Origin: M3007 sp964484205
GTDB lineage: Bacteria > Bacteroidota > Bacteroidia > Chitinophagales > Saprospiraceae
NCBI GenBank assembly: GCA_964484205.1
Contig: CAZAEZ010000015.1
Coordinates: 52,889-116,888 of the forward strand
DNA: 64,000 nt
Direction of reading: 5' to 3'
Shown here: positions 38,252 through 46,418 of the stretch, in pieces
Layout: every line of letters begins with the position of its first letter
How positions within the stretch are numbered: the stretch's first letter is position 1
Notes under the pieces: generated by a model
Told to the model about the DNA's origin: nothing
Seen by the model: only the letters and a program-made list of their open reading frames with translations
The model's database searches: none
Program-made: the position numbers and the translations under genes

Positions 38252-39762
38252 GTTTCCCGCGCAGGGAATTGGACGAAAAACGCAGCGCCGGCCTCCGGGA
38301 TGCTTTCCACCCAAATGCGGCCCCGGTGTTGCCGGACAACCATGGCTGCATAACTCAGGCCCAGGCCATGCCCTTTTACATCGTGCCGGTTGCCCGCCTG
38401 TGCGCGGAAGAATTTGTCAAAGATTTTGTCTTGGAATGCCTCCGGGATGCCTATGCCATTGTCGCGTACCGTCAACCGGATATCGTCGTTGATCCTTTCA
38501 AGTGAAATGTGAATCTCCGGGTGTTGGCTGGTGTATTTCAACGCATTGTCCAAAAGGTTGAAAATAACACTCGACAGGTGCAATTTGTCCCCGTTGAGCT
38601 GAAAAGATGTTGTGTCCGGTATTTTTACGTATACCGCGGCTCCGGCGCGTTCAGCCTGCAACCGCATGGCAGCTACTACCTGGTGCACTACGGATGCAAG
38701 GTCAAAACTCTCCGTTTTCAAACGAGTCTCCTGCTCTTCAAACATCGACAGCCGTAACACCTTTTCAACCAGCAGCGAAAGCCGGTCCAGTTCCTGTTTG
38801 GAGTGTTGCAGGTACTCCCGGCTTTTTTCCGGGTCGTTGCGGATGTCAAAGCCGCTGAGGGCTTCCAGCGCCACGCCAACAGTGGTGATCGGCGTTTTCA
38901 ACTCATGGGTGATATTGCTGATAAACTCATTTTTGAGCCGGGTAAGCCGCTGTTGGTGGCGCATGCTTCGGTAGATCAGCAGAAAGGCCGCAGCGGTTAC
39001 ACCAAACAAAAGCAGTGCAAATGCCAGGGCGGGAAGAATTTGGCGCAGCAGGTAGGCCTGGTAGTCTGTAAAGTACGCTGCGTAAAACTGCTGTACCAGC
39101 AAACCTGCCGGTACGGGTTTGGTTAAAATTCCACCCGACGGATTGTTAAACGGAGGTTTGTCTTTATACACAATGGCAAACTCCAGCGGAATTCCGGCTG
39201 CAAGCAGGTTTTTCCGGTATGCTTTTTCCAGCCTGACAATCGGGATGATGTTTTTTTCAAGTTTAAAAACCTGCCGGCCTGATTCCGGCAGGCGAATCTG
39301 CCCGGGTAGTTCGGTCAATACCCGATCGAGGCCCGCAAAGGCAGTGCTGTCCGCAGAACCCGTTTGGACTACGTATACCTGGAGTTGCTGCCCGGCAGTC
39401 AGGCTGTCTGCCGGCATCCAACTGCCGGTTTCGGAGGAGTCGATCCGGAGCAGGATTTTAGTGCTGTGCTCCAATCCGAAGGCCCGGGAAACGGAATCGC
39501 CCGGGAATGTACTATCGGGGGGGCGGAAATGAAACCTGCGTTTTTTCAGCGCGGGCTGGTCGGGCTGTATTTCCAGGCTGCGCATACTTTGGCGCAGTAC
39601 ACTGTCTTGCAAGGCCGTAACCGACTGCTGAAATATGTAATTAGTTTCCTGTTGCAGTTTTTCGTATTGCTCGCGCCAAATCCGTTGCAGCCAAAGTCCT
39701 TCAAAAATGCCCAGTAATACCAGGCTGACAATGATAAGCGCTATGGATCTGGACTTCGTCAT
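38236..39762 (-). CDS. Membrane sensor histidine kinase
   Basis: A 508-residue kinase. A first transmembrane helix (IALIIVSLVLLGIFEGLWL) and a second near residues 240-260 (LLFGVTAAAFLLIYR) frame a periplasmic sensor region of about 200 residues with no recognised fold. The HisKA domain has the phosphoacceptor His286 in NITHELKTPITTVG. HATPase_c has an N box (IFNLLDNALKY), a G1 box (VRDNGIGIP) and a GHGLGLSYAA G2 box. It would autophosphorylate on His and pass the phosphate to a response regulator. No response regulator gene is next to it in this window, so its partner is elsewhere. The 3' end overlaps the aminotransferase gene by 16 bp. Confidence 0.92.
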   Translation of the reverse strand: MTKSRSIALIIVSLVLLGIFEGLWLQRIWREQYEKLQQETNYIFQQSVTALQDSVLRQSMRSLEIQPDQPALKKRRFHFRPPDSTFPGDSVSRAFGLEHSTKILLRIDSSETGSWMPADSLTAGQQLQVYVVQTGSADSTAFAGLDRVLTELPGQIRLPESGRQVFKLEKNIIPIVRLEKAYRKNLLAAGIPLEFAIVYKDKPPFNNPSGGILTKPVPAGLLVQQFYAAYFTDYQAYLLRQILPALAFALLLFGVTAAAFLLIYRSMRHQQRLTRLKNEFISNITHELKTPITTVGVALEALSGFDIRNDPEKSREYLQHSKQELDRLSLLVEKVLRLSMFEEQETRLKTESFDLASVVHQVVAAMRLQAERAGAAVYVKIPDTTSFQLNGDKLHLSSVIFNLLDNALKYTSQHPEIHISLERINDDIRLTVRDNGIGIPEAFQDKIFDKFFRAQAGNRHDVKGHGLGLSYAAMVVRQHRGRIWVESIPEAGAAFFVQFPARETQDFG

Positions 39763-39873
39763 TTAGGCAATTCGTACGTCGACGGCAGCAATTTACAGGA
39801 ACAATCAAAAATACCGGATTTTCGCAACCGTGCTTTTGCGGATTAACCTAAATTAACTTTAAATCAAGGACGC

Positions 39874-39908
39874 TTAACGTCCGGCCTTATGACCCGGGTT
39901 TACTTTTG
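39874..39908 (+). promoter_or_regulatory. Candidate promoter of the GLPGLI gene
   Basis: TACTTTTG at 39901-39908 is a perfect -7 box; TTAACG lies 21 nt upstream as a partial -33. The transcript leader would be very short, only a few nt before the ATG at 39920 or 39926. Confidence 0.45.
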
Positions 39909-39919
39909 TAAAAAAAATC

Positions 39920-40669
39920 ATGCTTATGAAACTGTATTTGTTGCTTTTTTGGCTGACGCCTGGCCTTTCATGGGTTTTGCCGGCTCAGAACACCGCCGGG
40001 GTAATCCAGTTTGAAGAAAAAATGAACATGCACCGGAACCTGCCCGAAGACGCCGGCGATATGCGGGCCATGATCCCGGAATTTCGCATCATGAAAAGTG
40101 AGTTGCTGTTTTCGGCTACCGAAAGCCTGTACCGGAATGTGGAGGAAGAGGAAGACGATGACGACATGGGTGGGAACGGCATGGTAATCAAGATGCAACG
40201 CCCGGAGGCGCTGTTTTACAGAAATCTGGCAACCAACCAACGCCTTGACCAGCGCGAGTTTATGGGAAAGCGTTATCTCATTGAAAGTACCATAGATCAG
40301 ACACCCTGGAAAGTCGGCATGGAAACGCGGGAAATCCTGGGGTACAATTGCATGCAGGCGGTATGGGAAGATACAACCGCCGACCGCAAGCGCACTGTGG
40401 TTGCCTGGTTTGCACCCGATATTCCGGTGGCTTCCGGGCCCGTAACGTATGGCGCCTTGCCCGGCATGGTCCTGGCCATCGACATCAACAACGGCGAGTT
40501 GGAACTCACGGCTAAGTCGATCAAACTGGAAGCGCCCAAAAAAGGCGAGTTGGAAGCCCCGTCCAAGGGTGAAAAAACCACCCAGGAAGATTTTCAAAAG
40601 ATGATGGATGACCGCATCAAAGCGATGGGCGGGAGCAATGGCCGGGGGATGCGTATTATTCGAAACTGA
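39920..40669 (+). CDS. GLPGLI-family secreted protein
   Basis: A 249-residue protein with a signal peptide (LLLFWLTPGLSWVLPAQ) and a hallmark of the GLPGLI family in YGALPGMVLAIDINNGELEL, near residues 180-200. A Glu/Asp stretch (NVEEEEDDDDMGG) sits in the middle. GLPGLI proteins occur widely in Bacteroidota, often near TonB-dependent receptors, and have no established biochemical role that I know of. The C-terminal region is lysine/glutamate-rich with a short duplicated segment (LEAPKKGELEAPSKGE). It converges with the cysteine-rich gene across a bidirectional terminator. Start 39920 or 39926; both keep the signal peptide. Confidence 0.85.
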   Translation: MLMKLYLLLFWLTPGLSWVLPAQNTAGVIQFEEKMNMHRNLPEDAGDMRAMIPEFRIMKSELLFSATESLYRNVEEEEDDDDMGGNGMVIKMQRPEALFYRNLATNQRLDQREFMGKRYLIESTIDQTPWKVGMETREILGYNCMQAVWEDTTADRKRTVVAWFAPDIPVASGPVTYGALPGMVLAIDINNGELELTAKSIKLEAPKKGELEAPSKGEKTTQEDFQKMMDDRIKAMGGSNGRGMRIIRN

Positions 40670-40697
40670 GCAGGAAACAGCGCAAATGCCTACAAAT

Positions 40698-40742
40698 GAA
40701 AAACCGCCTCCGGAACGAACTCCGGAGGCGGTTTTCTTTTTA
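40698..40742. terminator. Bidirectional terminator between convergent genes
   Basis: A 15-bp perfect stem centred on CCGCCTCCGGA, with loop ACGAAC, has A-runs on the left and T-runs on the right, so it works from both sides for the genes ending at 40669 and 40754. Confidence 0.85.
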
Positions 40743-40753
40743 AAAAATTCGAG

Positions 40754-41179
40754 TTATTTCTGCTCCATATCGGCATCGCCGGCTTTCGCTTTGGATGCGC
40801 AGCAGGATTTGCTTGCACTGGCGCCTTTTGCACAGCAGGCTTTGGAAGCACCGGCAGCGCAGGATTTCTTCGTCATACCTGAAGTAGCGCTGGCAGCAGC
40901 CGTTTTCGGAGCCACATTTACAAAGGCGTCATTCGTTTCGTCGTACTTAACGCTGACAAATTTAACATTGCCCTCAGCATCCGATTCTTTGCGGACGTAA
41001 GCAACGGTACCGTCATCGGACATCCGTTTTTCAATGGAAGCATCGGCAGCAGCAGCTTTATCTGCTTTCATGCAGCAGGCTTTGGAAGCACTGGCGGCTT
41101 TGCCCTGACAAGATTGCGCATCGGCAGCAGCAATGCCCAGCGCGAAAAGAAACGCGAAGAGGAAAACACCTTTTTTCAT
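40754..41179 (-). CDS. Small secreted Cys/Ala/Lys-rich protein
   Basis: The start at 41179 gives a signal peptide (MKKGVFLFAFLFALGIAAADAQ) and 141 residues. The mature protein is alanine- and lysine-rich with three double-cysteine sites (KACCM, KACCAKG, KSCCASK) plus single Cys in SCQGK and SCAAG, spaced as paired repeats SKACC. The centre (DGTVAYVRKESDAEGNVKFVSVKYDE) is a small strand-rich unit. The CC pairs could bind metal or form disulfides in the periplasm; that is inference and I do not recognise a family. A strong consensus promoter lies upstream, suggesting good expression. Confidence 0.75.
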   Translation of the reverse strand: MKKGVFLFAFLFALGIAAADAQSCQGKAASASKACCMKADKAAAADASIEKRMSDDGTVAYVRKESDAEGNVKFVSVKYDETNDAFVNVAPKTAAASATSGMTKKSCAAGASKACCAKGASASKSCCASKAKAGDADMEQK

Positions 41180-41230
41180 AGTGGGAAACTTAGTTTTGTG
41201 AATCAAATTAGTATTTTTTCAAAACGGCAC

Positions 41231-41260
41231 CAAAAGTAGCAAGTACCGGGTACATTTCAA
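41231..41260 (-). promoter_or_regulatory. Consensus Bacteroidota promoter of the cysteine-rich gene
   Basis: On the minus strand TTG (41258-41260) is followed after exactly 19 nt by TACTTTTG (41231-41238), a full match to TTG-N19-TAnnTTTG. The -7 box is 51 nt upstream of the ATG at 41179. This is the clearest promoter in the window. Confidence 0.65.
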
Positions 41261-41335
41261 GGCCTTTGACAAACCTTAACAGAACCAAATTCAGGCATTT
41301 CTGCTACTTTCGCCATAAAAAGTATTGAAAAAGTC

Positions 41336-43330
41336 ATGTCCAAGCGAAAATCAACCAAACCATCCAAAAAACAAGCCTTCCGCAAGCATGGCCAGGAACC
41401 GGCCCGGGCCCGGCAAACCTCCGGCGTTGGCGGACCGGTTGCCACTGGGCCGGCATGGGTGGGGTTGCTGGCTGCGGCCCTTGGTTTTGTCTTGTACCTG
41501 AACACTTTCGGGCATGTGTATTGCCTGGACGACTACTCTGTGATCAAAGAAAACTGGGTAACGCAGGGCGGCCTGAAGAACCTGGGCACCATGTTTTCAA
41601 CAGAGTACCGCTACGGCGCCTGGAACAGTCCGGGCTCGCTGTACCGGCCTTTTTCTTTACTGATTTTTTCGCTGCAATGGCAACTTTCACCCGACAACCC
41701 GGCGGTCGGCCACATCATGAACGCCATCATGTACGGCTTGACCGGATGGGTGTTGTGGATCACCTGGCGGCGGGTGCTGGCCGCGTACCACCCCGTCGTT
41801 CCGGCCCTGGCAGTATTGTTTTTTATGGCGCATCCGGTGCACACCGAAGTGGTGGCCAATATCAAAAGTCTGGATGAAATACTGGCGCTGTTGTGTTGTA
41901 CGGCATCGTTGTACGGCATTTGGCGCTACCTGGAACGGGAAAATAAAAACTGGCTGATCATGGCCGTGGCCATGTACACGGTGGCCTTGTTTTCCAAGGA
42001 AAGTTCGATCACGTTTCTCGCAATTTTCCCGCTGACACTCTGGTTTTTTACCGACCAACCCGTAGGCCGGATCGTGCGCATTGCCGCCCTGTTCCTGGCT
42101 CCTGCGGTGATCTTTTTGCTGATCCGGCACCAGGTGCTGGCTGCCCAACCCTATGAAGAGCGCTACTCGGCGCTCGACAATTTTATCGTAGCCGCCAAAG
42201 ACCGGGCTTCTCAGCTCGCCTCGGCATTTATGATGTGCGGGCGCTACCTGAAAACCCTGGTTTTCCCGCATCCGCTCGTGAGCGACCTGGGTTATCCGCA
42301 AATGAAACCCGTGACCTTTGGCGACTGGCGTGCCCTGCTCGGATTTTTTATTTATGCCGGCATGTTCCTTTGGGCGCTGTTTAACCTGCGCAAAAAGCAT
42401 CTCCTCGCCTATGCCATTCTATTTTACCTGGTAACATTTTCGCTGTTCAGCAATGTGCTCATGCTCATCGGCACCTCCTACGGCGAGCGGGTGCTGTACG
42501 CGCCCTCCCTGGGTTTTGCACTGGCCCTGGCCTGGCTGTTTGCAGCCGTTTTTAAACTAAAAAAAGAAGAAAACACGTCCGCCATGGCACAGCTGCGCAA
42601 CCCGAATGGCAAGGGAACGTTGGTGTGGGGAATCGCCGGAATAATCTTGCTGGCCTACAGCGTAAAAACGGTGTTGCGCAACCCGGCCTGGTACACCAGC
42701 TACACCCTTTACAAAGCCGATATTTCCAAATCGCCCAACTGCGCCAAGCTGAATTACCACATGGGCATCGAAACGATAAAAGAAGGCATGAACGAAGATA
42801 CCGGCCAGATCACCGATACAACCTGGGTGAACAAAGCCATCGACTATTACACCAACGCCATCGAACTATTTCCTGCCTACCACGATGCCTTTGGCAGCCG
42901 CGGACTTGCTTACTTCCGGCTGGGCCAGCATTTTCAGGGGCAAAACAACCTGAACCAGGCTGCCGGCAAATACGACCTTGCCTATACCGATTACCAAAAA
43001 GCACTGAAGCACCGGCCAAACGACGACAAGGTGCTGTCCAACATGGGCTTCATTTACTTTATCCGGCAGCAGTTGGATTCCGCCGAAGTCGTTTACCGCA
43101 AATCAATCGCCATTAATCCGCGCTTTATTGATGCCCGCCGCAACCTGGGCGCCGTGCTGGCGATGAAAAAACAATTTCCCGAAGCCATCGAGCAGTGGCA
43201 GGAAGGCCTGAAATACGAGCCGGAGAATCCCACATTGCTGCAATACATCGGCTCGGCATATAACGACATGGGGCAGCCTGAAAAAGCAAAACCCTGGCTG
43301 GACCGGGCAGCTGCGGCGCAGCAAAAATGA
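41336..43330 (+). CDS. TMTC-like GT-C membrane glycosyltransferase with C-terminal TPRs
   Basis: A 664-residue protein. After a basic N-terminus (MSKRKSTKPSKKQ) come about ten transmembrane helices. LNTFGHVYCLDDYSVIKEN gives the Asp-Asp of GT-C enzymes in the first extracytoplasmic loop; HPVHTEVVANIKSLDEILAL and ALFSKESSITFL are motifs of the TMTC/DUF1736 group. The last 230 residues are soluble TPRs (for example AGKYDLAYTDYQKALKHRP, AIEQWQEGLKYEPENP). Eukaryotic TMTCs O-mannosylate proteins from a lipid-linked sugar; bacterial relatives are less studied, so the sugar and acceptor are inferred. It precedes the MITE-like element and the flippase, fitting an envelope-glycan neighbourhood. Confidence 0.82.
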   Translation: MSKRKSTKPSKKQAFRKHGQEPARARQTSGVGGPVATGPAWVGLLAAALGFVLYLNTFGHVYCLDDYSVIKENWVTQGGLKNLGTMFSTEYRYGAWNSPGSLYRPFSLLIFSLQWQLSPDNPAVGHIMNAIMYGLTGWVLWITWRRVLAAYHPVVPALAVLFFMAHPVHTEVVANIKSLDEILALLCCTASLYGIWRYLERENKNWLIMAVAMYTVALFSKESSITFLAIFPLTLWFFTDQPVGRIVRIAALFLAPAVIFLLIRHQVLAAQPYEERYSALDNFIVAAKDRASQLASAFMMCGRYLKTLVFPHPLVSDLGYPQMKPVTFGDWRALLGFFIYAGMFLWALFNLRKKHLLAYAILFYLVTFSLFSNVLMLIGTSYGERVLYAPSLGFALALAWLFAAVFKLKKEENTSAMAQLRNPNGKGTLVWGIAGIILLAYSVKTVLRNPAWYTSYTLYKADISKSPNCAKLNYHMGIETIKEGMNEDTGQITDTTWVNKAIDYYTNAIELFPAYHDAFGSRGLAYFRLGQHFQGQNNLNQAAGKYDLAYTDYQKALKHRPNDDKVLSNMGFIYFIRQQLDSAEVVYRKSIAINPRFIDARRNLGAVLAMKKQFPEAIEQWQEGLKYEPENPTLLQYIGSAYNDMGQPEKAKPWLDRAAAAQQK

Positions 43331-43626
43331 TCCCATGGATAAATCCATGGGCTAAGAATTTAAAACGCCGGACTCAAAAAGCGGTGGGTTAACCTAAATA
43401 ACGCAAGTTGTGACCCATACTACTGGACATTTTGTTTTTCGGACGGCTCAGACCTTCCAGGTTTCGCAAACCTGGAAGGTCTAACGGAAATGTCCAGTAG
43501 TATGGTTGTGATCTATTAATTTTTATCGGGAAACTTCCGGGATTTCAGCCCGCCAGTTTCCAGGATTTCAGCCCCCCAATCAATCGCTTCTCAGCCCACC
43601 GATTCATCAGTGGGAAAAAAGAATAA
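43331..43626. other. Intergenic region with a MITE-like element
   Basis: Just under 300 bp between two plus-strand genes. It carries the palindromic element at 43414-43505 with its flanking duplications. The remainder has no recognised gene, promoter or terminator. Confidence 0.5.
43408..43511. mobile_element. MITE-like palindromic element with 6-bp duplication
   Basis: The element has 17-bp perfect inverted ends (CCATACTACTGGACATT at 43415-43431 and its complement at 43489-43505). It encloses a second perfect palindrome with 15-bp arms AGACCTTCCAGGTTT (43450-43464 and 43468-43482, loop CGC). TTGTGA occurs immediately outside both ends (43408-43413 and 43506-43511, with one extra C on the left), as expected of a target-site duplication. 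It has no coding capacity, so movement would need a transposase from elsewhere. Confidence 0.75.
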
Positions 43627-45093
43627 ATGCAACGCGAGTTCCTCCTTAACATCCTGTTCCTGGTTGCGATCAACCTGCTGATCAAGCCCTTTTTTATCTT
43701 CGGTATCGATCTGGAGGTACAAAACCGCCTGCCGGAAGGGGATTATGGCTTGTATTTTACCCTGCTCAATTTTACCTACCTGTTCCAGATTCTGAACGAT
43801 TTCGGTATTCAGAATTTCAACAACCGGCACGTCAGCCAGCACCCACAACTGTTGCCCAAGTACTTCCCCAACCTGTTGGCGCTAAAATTTTTACTAAGCA
43901 CCGCGTACATCTGCCTGACCCTGCTGGCGGCATGGGGCCTGGCGGGCTATGGCCTGCCGGAGTTGCCGCTGTTGCTTATCCTGTTGTTCAACCAGGTGCT
44001 GGCGCAGGGGGTGCTTTTTTTGCGGTCCAATATTTCCGGTTTGGGGTACTACCGGCTCGACAGTTTTTTGTCGGCGCTCGATAAATTGCTGATGTTGATT
44101 ACCTGTGGGCTGCTGCTCTGGGAAATGCCGACATCAGCGCTTACCGCAGAGTCGTTTGCACTGGCGCAAACCCTGGCCCTGGCGCTGACGGCTGTTGTCG
44201 TTGGTGTTGTGCTGCGCGGAAAAGTCCGGTTGTCGCTTCGCCCAAGCTGGCTGCAAAACTGGCGGGCCGGGCGCCCGGCATTGCTGGCTCTTCTTCGGAA
44301 AAGCCTGCCCTTCGCCCTGGTCATTCTGCTCATGACGGCATACACCCGTCTCGATGCCGTGTTGCTCGAGCGCCTGCTCCCCGACGGGCGCCTGCACGCC
44401 GATGTGTATGCCAGCGCCTACCGCCTGCTTGATGCGGCCAATATGCTGGGTTTTTTGTTTGCCTCGTTGCTGCTGCCCATGTTTGCCCGCATGCTCAAAC
44501 GCCGGGACGATGTGCGGGCGCTGGTGTCGGTCAGTTTTAAGTTGATCTGGGCGGGGAGTATTGCTCTTGCCGTTGTGGTGTATTTTTCCAGAACAGACCT
44601 CATCCAACTCATGTTGCCCGAACGCGCCACAGCCTACCGTTGGGAAACCCTGGGCCTGCTGATCTGGACGTTTGTGCCGGTTTCGGCGATTTACATCTTC
44701 AGCACCCTGCTCACCGCCGACGGGCGGCTGATGCAGATGAACCGGTTTTTTATAGCCGGCATTGTCCTCGACGTACTGCTCAACCTGCTGCTCATTCCGC
44801 ACTTCCAGGCACTTGGCTCGGCCATGGCGGCGCTGAGCACGCAAGCATTTATCGCCGCAGCTATGGCCTTTTTGTGCGCACGCTATTTCGGGTTTCGGCC
44901 TTCGGCCAAAGGGCTGGCGCAAACACTGGGCTATGCGGGTTTTGTACTGGCCGGGGCCTGGTGGGTATTTAATTTTTTAGAAATAAGCTGGCCGGTGCAG
45001 GCAGGGCTGGTATTGGTCTTGGCGCTGACGGCGGCGCTGGTATTCCGGCTGCTCGATTTTTCGAAGTTGCAGCGGCTGGCGGAACTGGCTTGA
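43627..45093 (+). CDS. Polysaccharide/oligosaccharide flippase (Wzx/MATE-like)
   Basis: A 488-residue protein with 12-14 hydrophobic helices and few soluble parts, the length and layout of MOP-superfamily flippases. It starts MQREFLLNILFLVAINLLIKPFFIFGID, typical of the family's first helix. Charged residues recur at internal helices, for example YTRLDAVLLERLLPDG. MOP flippases move lipid-linked sugars from the inner to outer leaflet of the cytoplasmic membrane. The gene follows a GT-C/TPR gene, consistent with envelope polysaccharide export. No sequence feature fixes the substrate. Confidence 0.83.
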   Translation: MQREFLLNILFLVAINLLIKPFFIFGIDLEVQNRLPEGDYGLYFTLLNFTYLFQILNDFGIQNFNNRHVSQHPQLLPKYFPNLLALKFLLSTAYICLTLLAAWGLAGYGLPELPLLLILLFNQVLAQGVLFLRSNISGLGYYRLDSFLSALDKLLMLITCGLLLWEMPTSALTAESFALAQTLALALTAVVVGVVLRGKVRLSLRPSWLQNWRAGRPALLALLRKSLPFALVILLMTAYTRLDAVLLERLLPDGRLHADVYASAYRLLDAANMLGFLFASLLLPMFARMLKRRDDVRALVSVSFKLIWAGSIALAVVVYFSRTDLIQLMLPERATAYRWETLGLLIWTFVPVSAIYIFSTLLTADGRLMQMNRFFIAGIVLDVLLNLLLIPHFQALGSAMAALSTQAFIAAAMAFLCARYFGFRPSAKGLAQTLGYAGFVLAGAWWVFNFLEISWPVQAGLVLVLALTAALVFRLLDFSKLQRLAELA

Positions 45094-45207
45094 CCATTAA
45101 TTGGTGCGGGGATGGCACACGGTAGGGCGACAATTTGAAATGCAACCGGGATTCCGGCGTACGGCGAAGTACGGCGCCCTCCGGTCCATCGCAGCCCATC
45201 CTCCGGT

Positions 45208-45708
45208 TCACCGGTGCGAACGGTATTCGCCCAGCGCCAGCCCATCGCCCTCGTTCAGGCCGACCAGAATGCACCGCGCGCCAAAATCCAGCACCAGCGC
45301 ATCGTTCAGGTAGTAGCCGTCGTCGTTGCGCGACAGGCGCACAGCCTGCAGAGCGGCTCCGACAGCCGGTTGCCAGAGCGGAAAATCTGCACAATTTACC
45401 CGCCGGATCGACACCTGGTTGTGCAGCTTTTGTAAATCCCGGGCCGTCTTTATCAGCGTTTCGGCCGAAATGATCCGGATGGCGGTAGTGTCCTCTCCCG
45501 AACTCAACAATAAGGCCCCCTGCTGGTCAAACACCAGCTCCAAACAATACAAAAAACGGTAAGGCGGCTTGTCTGCTTCCGTATTGTTCAGCCAGAGGTA
45601 GTAGTTGACATCGATCAGGGCACAGGCCTCAACACGCTGGAAAGCCTGCAAGGCTTCCAAAGGAAAACAACCGGGTGGCGTAGGCTCAAAAGCCGGATCG
45701 TGCTGCAT
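45208..45708 (-). CDS. Hypothetical protein
   Basis: The start at 45708 gives MQHDPAFEPTPPGCFPLEAL and 166 residues; the longer frame would run through two operator-like palindromes and a low-complexity stretch, so the downstream ATG is chosen. The product has an alpha/beta look (LVFDQQGALLLSSGEDTTAIRI, RNDDGYYLNDALVLDFGARC) but no family I recognise and no signal peptide. A TACCTTTG box lies only 5 nt before the ATG (45714-45721), which would give a nearly leaderless transcript. It is divergent from the BlaI gene and shares that control region. Confidence 0.55.
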   Translation of the reverse strand: MQHDPAFEPTPPGCFPLEALQAFQRVEACALIDVNYYLWLNNTEADKPPYRFLYCLELVFDQQGALLLSSGEDTTAIRIISAETLIKTARDLQKLHNQVSIRRVNCADFPLWQPAVGAALQAVRLSRNDDGYYLNDALVLDFGARCILVGLNEGDGLALGEYRSHR

Positions 45709-45754
45709 GTAAACAAAGGTAAATTTTTTAGCCGCAGAAAACGGTTGTTCAAAG

Positions 45755-45805
45755 TTTCTACGAATTTTTTCGTAGAAAAATTTGGAACTACGAATTTTTT
45801 CGTAG
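45755..45805. promoter_or_regulatory. Two palindromic operator-like sites upstream of the BlaI-type gene
   Basis: TTTCTACGAA-4 nt-TTCGTAGAAA (45755-45778) and CTACGAA-4 nt-TTCGTAG (45788-45805) are nearly identical palindromes spaced 33 nt apart in the divergent region. A TATTTCGG -7-like box lies 13 nt downstream of the second. BlaI/MecI repressors bind palindromes near their own promoters (TACA/TGTA type), so these are the natural candidates for binding by the downstream regulator, although the half-site differs from the textbook operator. Confidence 0.6.
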
Positions 45806-45983
45806 AAACTTGCAACTGTATTTCGGCTGTTGGTTGTTGGTTTTTGGCATTTGGTTGTTTTACGGTTGGCAAAATTCCGGTTGTCAGCCTGGACTACAAA
45901 CACAAAACTGCGCCCAACGCAAAACCCCAATTCTAACCAATCCCGAAATCAGCCAAAAGCCAATAACCAACAGCATAAAAAAA

Positions 45984-46418
45984 ATGGCAATATCCAAACC
46001 AACAGAATCCGAACTGGAAGTGCTGCAGGTGCTCTGGGCATCCGGGCCCAGTACCGTTCGGCAGGTAAACGACAATCTGAACGACCCGCAGACAACCGCC
46101 CGCAGCAGCCGGCGCAGCACCGGTACACCCCGGGAAGTGGGCTATACCACTACCCTGAAGATCATGCAGATCATGTTTGAAAAAGGCCTGGTCACCCGGG
46201 AAGAAGACGGCCGCACGCACATTTACACCGCCGCGGTCAGCGAGCAGGACACCCAATCGGCGCTGTTGCAACAGTTTGTGGATGCCACCTACCGGGGCAG
46301 TGCGATGAAGCTGGTCATGCAGGCGCTCGGCAACCACGATGCCAGCCCGGCCGAAATTGACGAGATCAAAATGCTGCTGGCACAACTGGAACAAAATCAG
46401 TCGAACGATGATGCATAG
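45984..46418 (+). CDS. BlaI/MecI/CopY-family transcriptional repressor
   Basis: A 144-residue winged-helix protein starting MAISKPTESELEVLQVLWA, the standard opening of the family. YTTTLKIMQIMFEKGLVTREEDGRTHIYTAAV carries the recognition helix and wing. The dimerising C-terminal half is of normal length. Compared with the usual family pattern there is an extra stretch of about 16 residues (roughly 34-49, DPQTTARSSRRSTGTP) between the second helix and the recognition helix, basic and Ser/Thr-rich. It overlaps the downstream M56 gene by 11 bp at ATGATGCATAG, so translation is probably coupled. It likely represses its own operon via the palindromes at 45755-45805 until cleaved by the partner protease. 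Confidence 0.9.
   Translation: MAISKPTESELEVLQVLWASGPSTVRQVNDNLNDPQTTARSSRRSTGTPREVGYTTTLKIMQIMFEKGLVTREEDGRTHIYTAAVSEQDTQSALLQQFVDATYRGSAMKLVMQALGNHDASPAEIDEIKMLLAQLEQNQSNDDA

Noticed and set aside
45810..45983. An N-terminal extension of the BlaI-type gene
   Set aside because: The extension starts beside the operator palindromes and is not family-like; MAISKPTESELEVLQ at 45984 is the family start.
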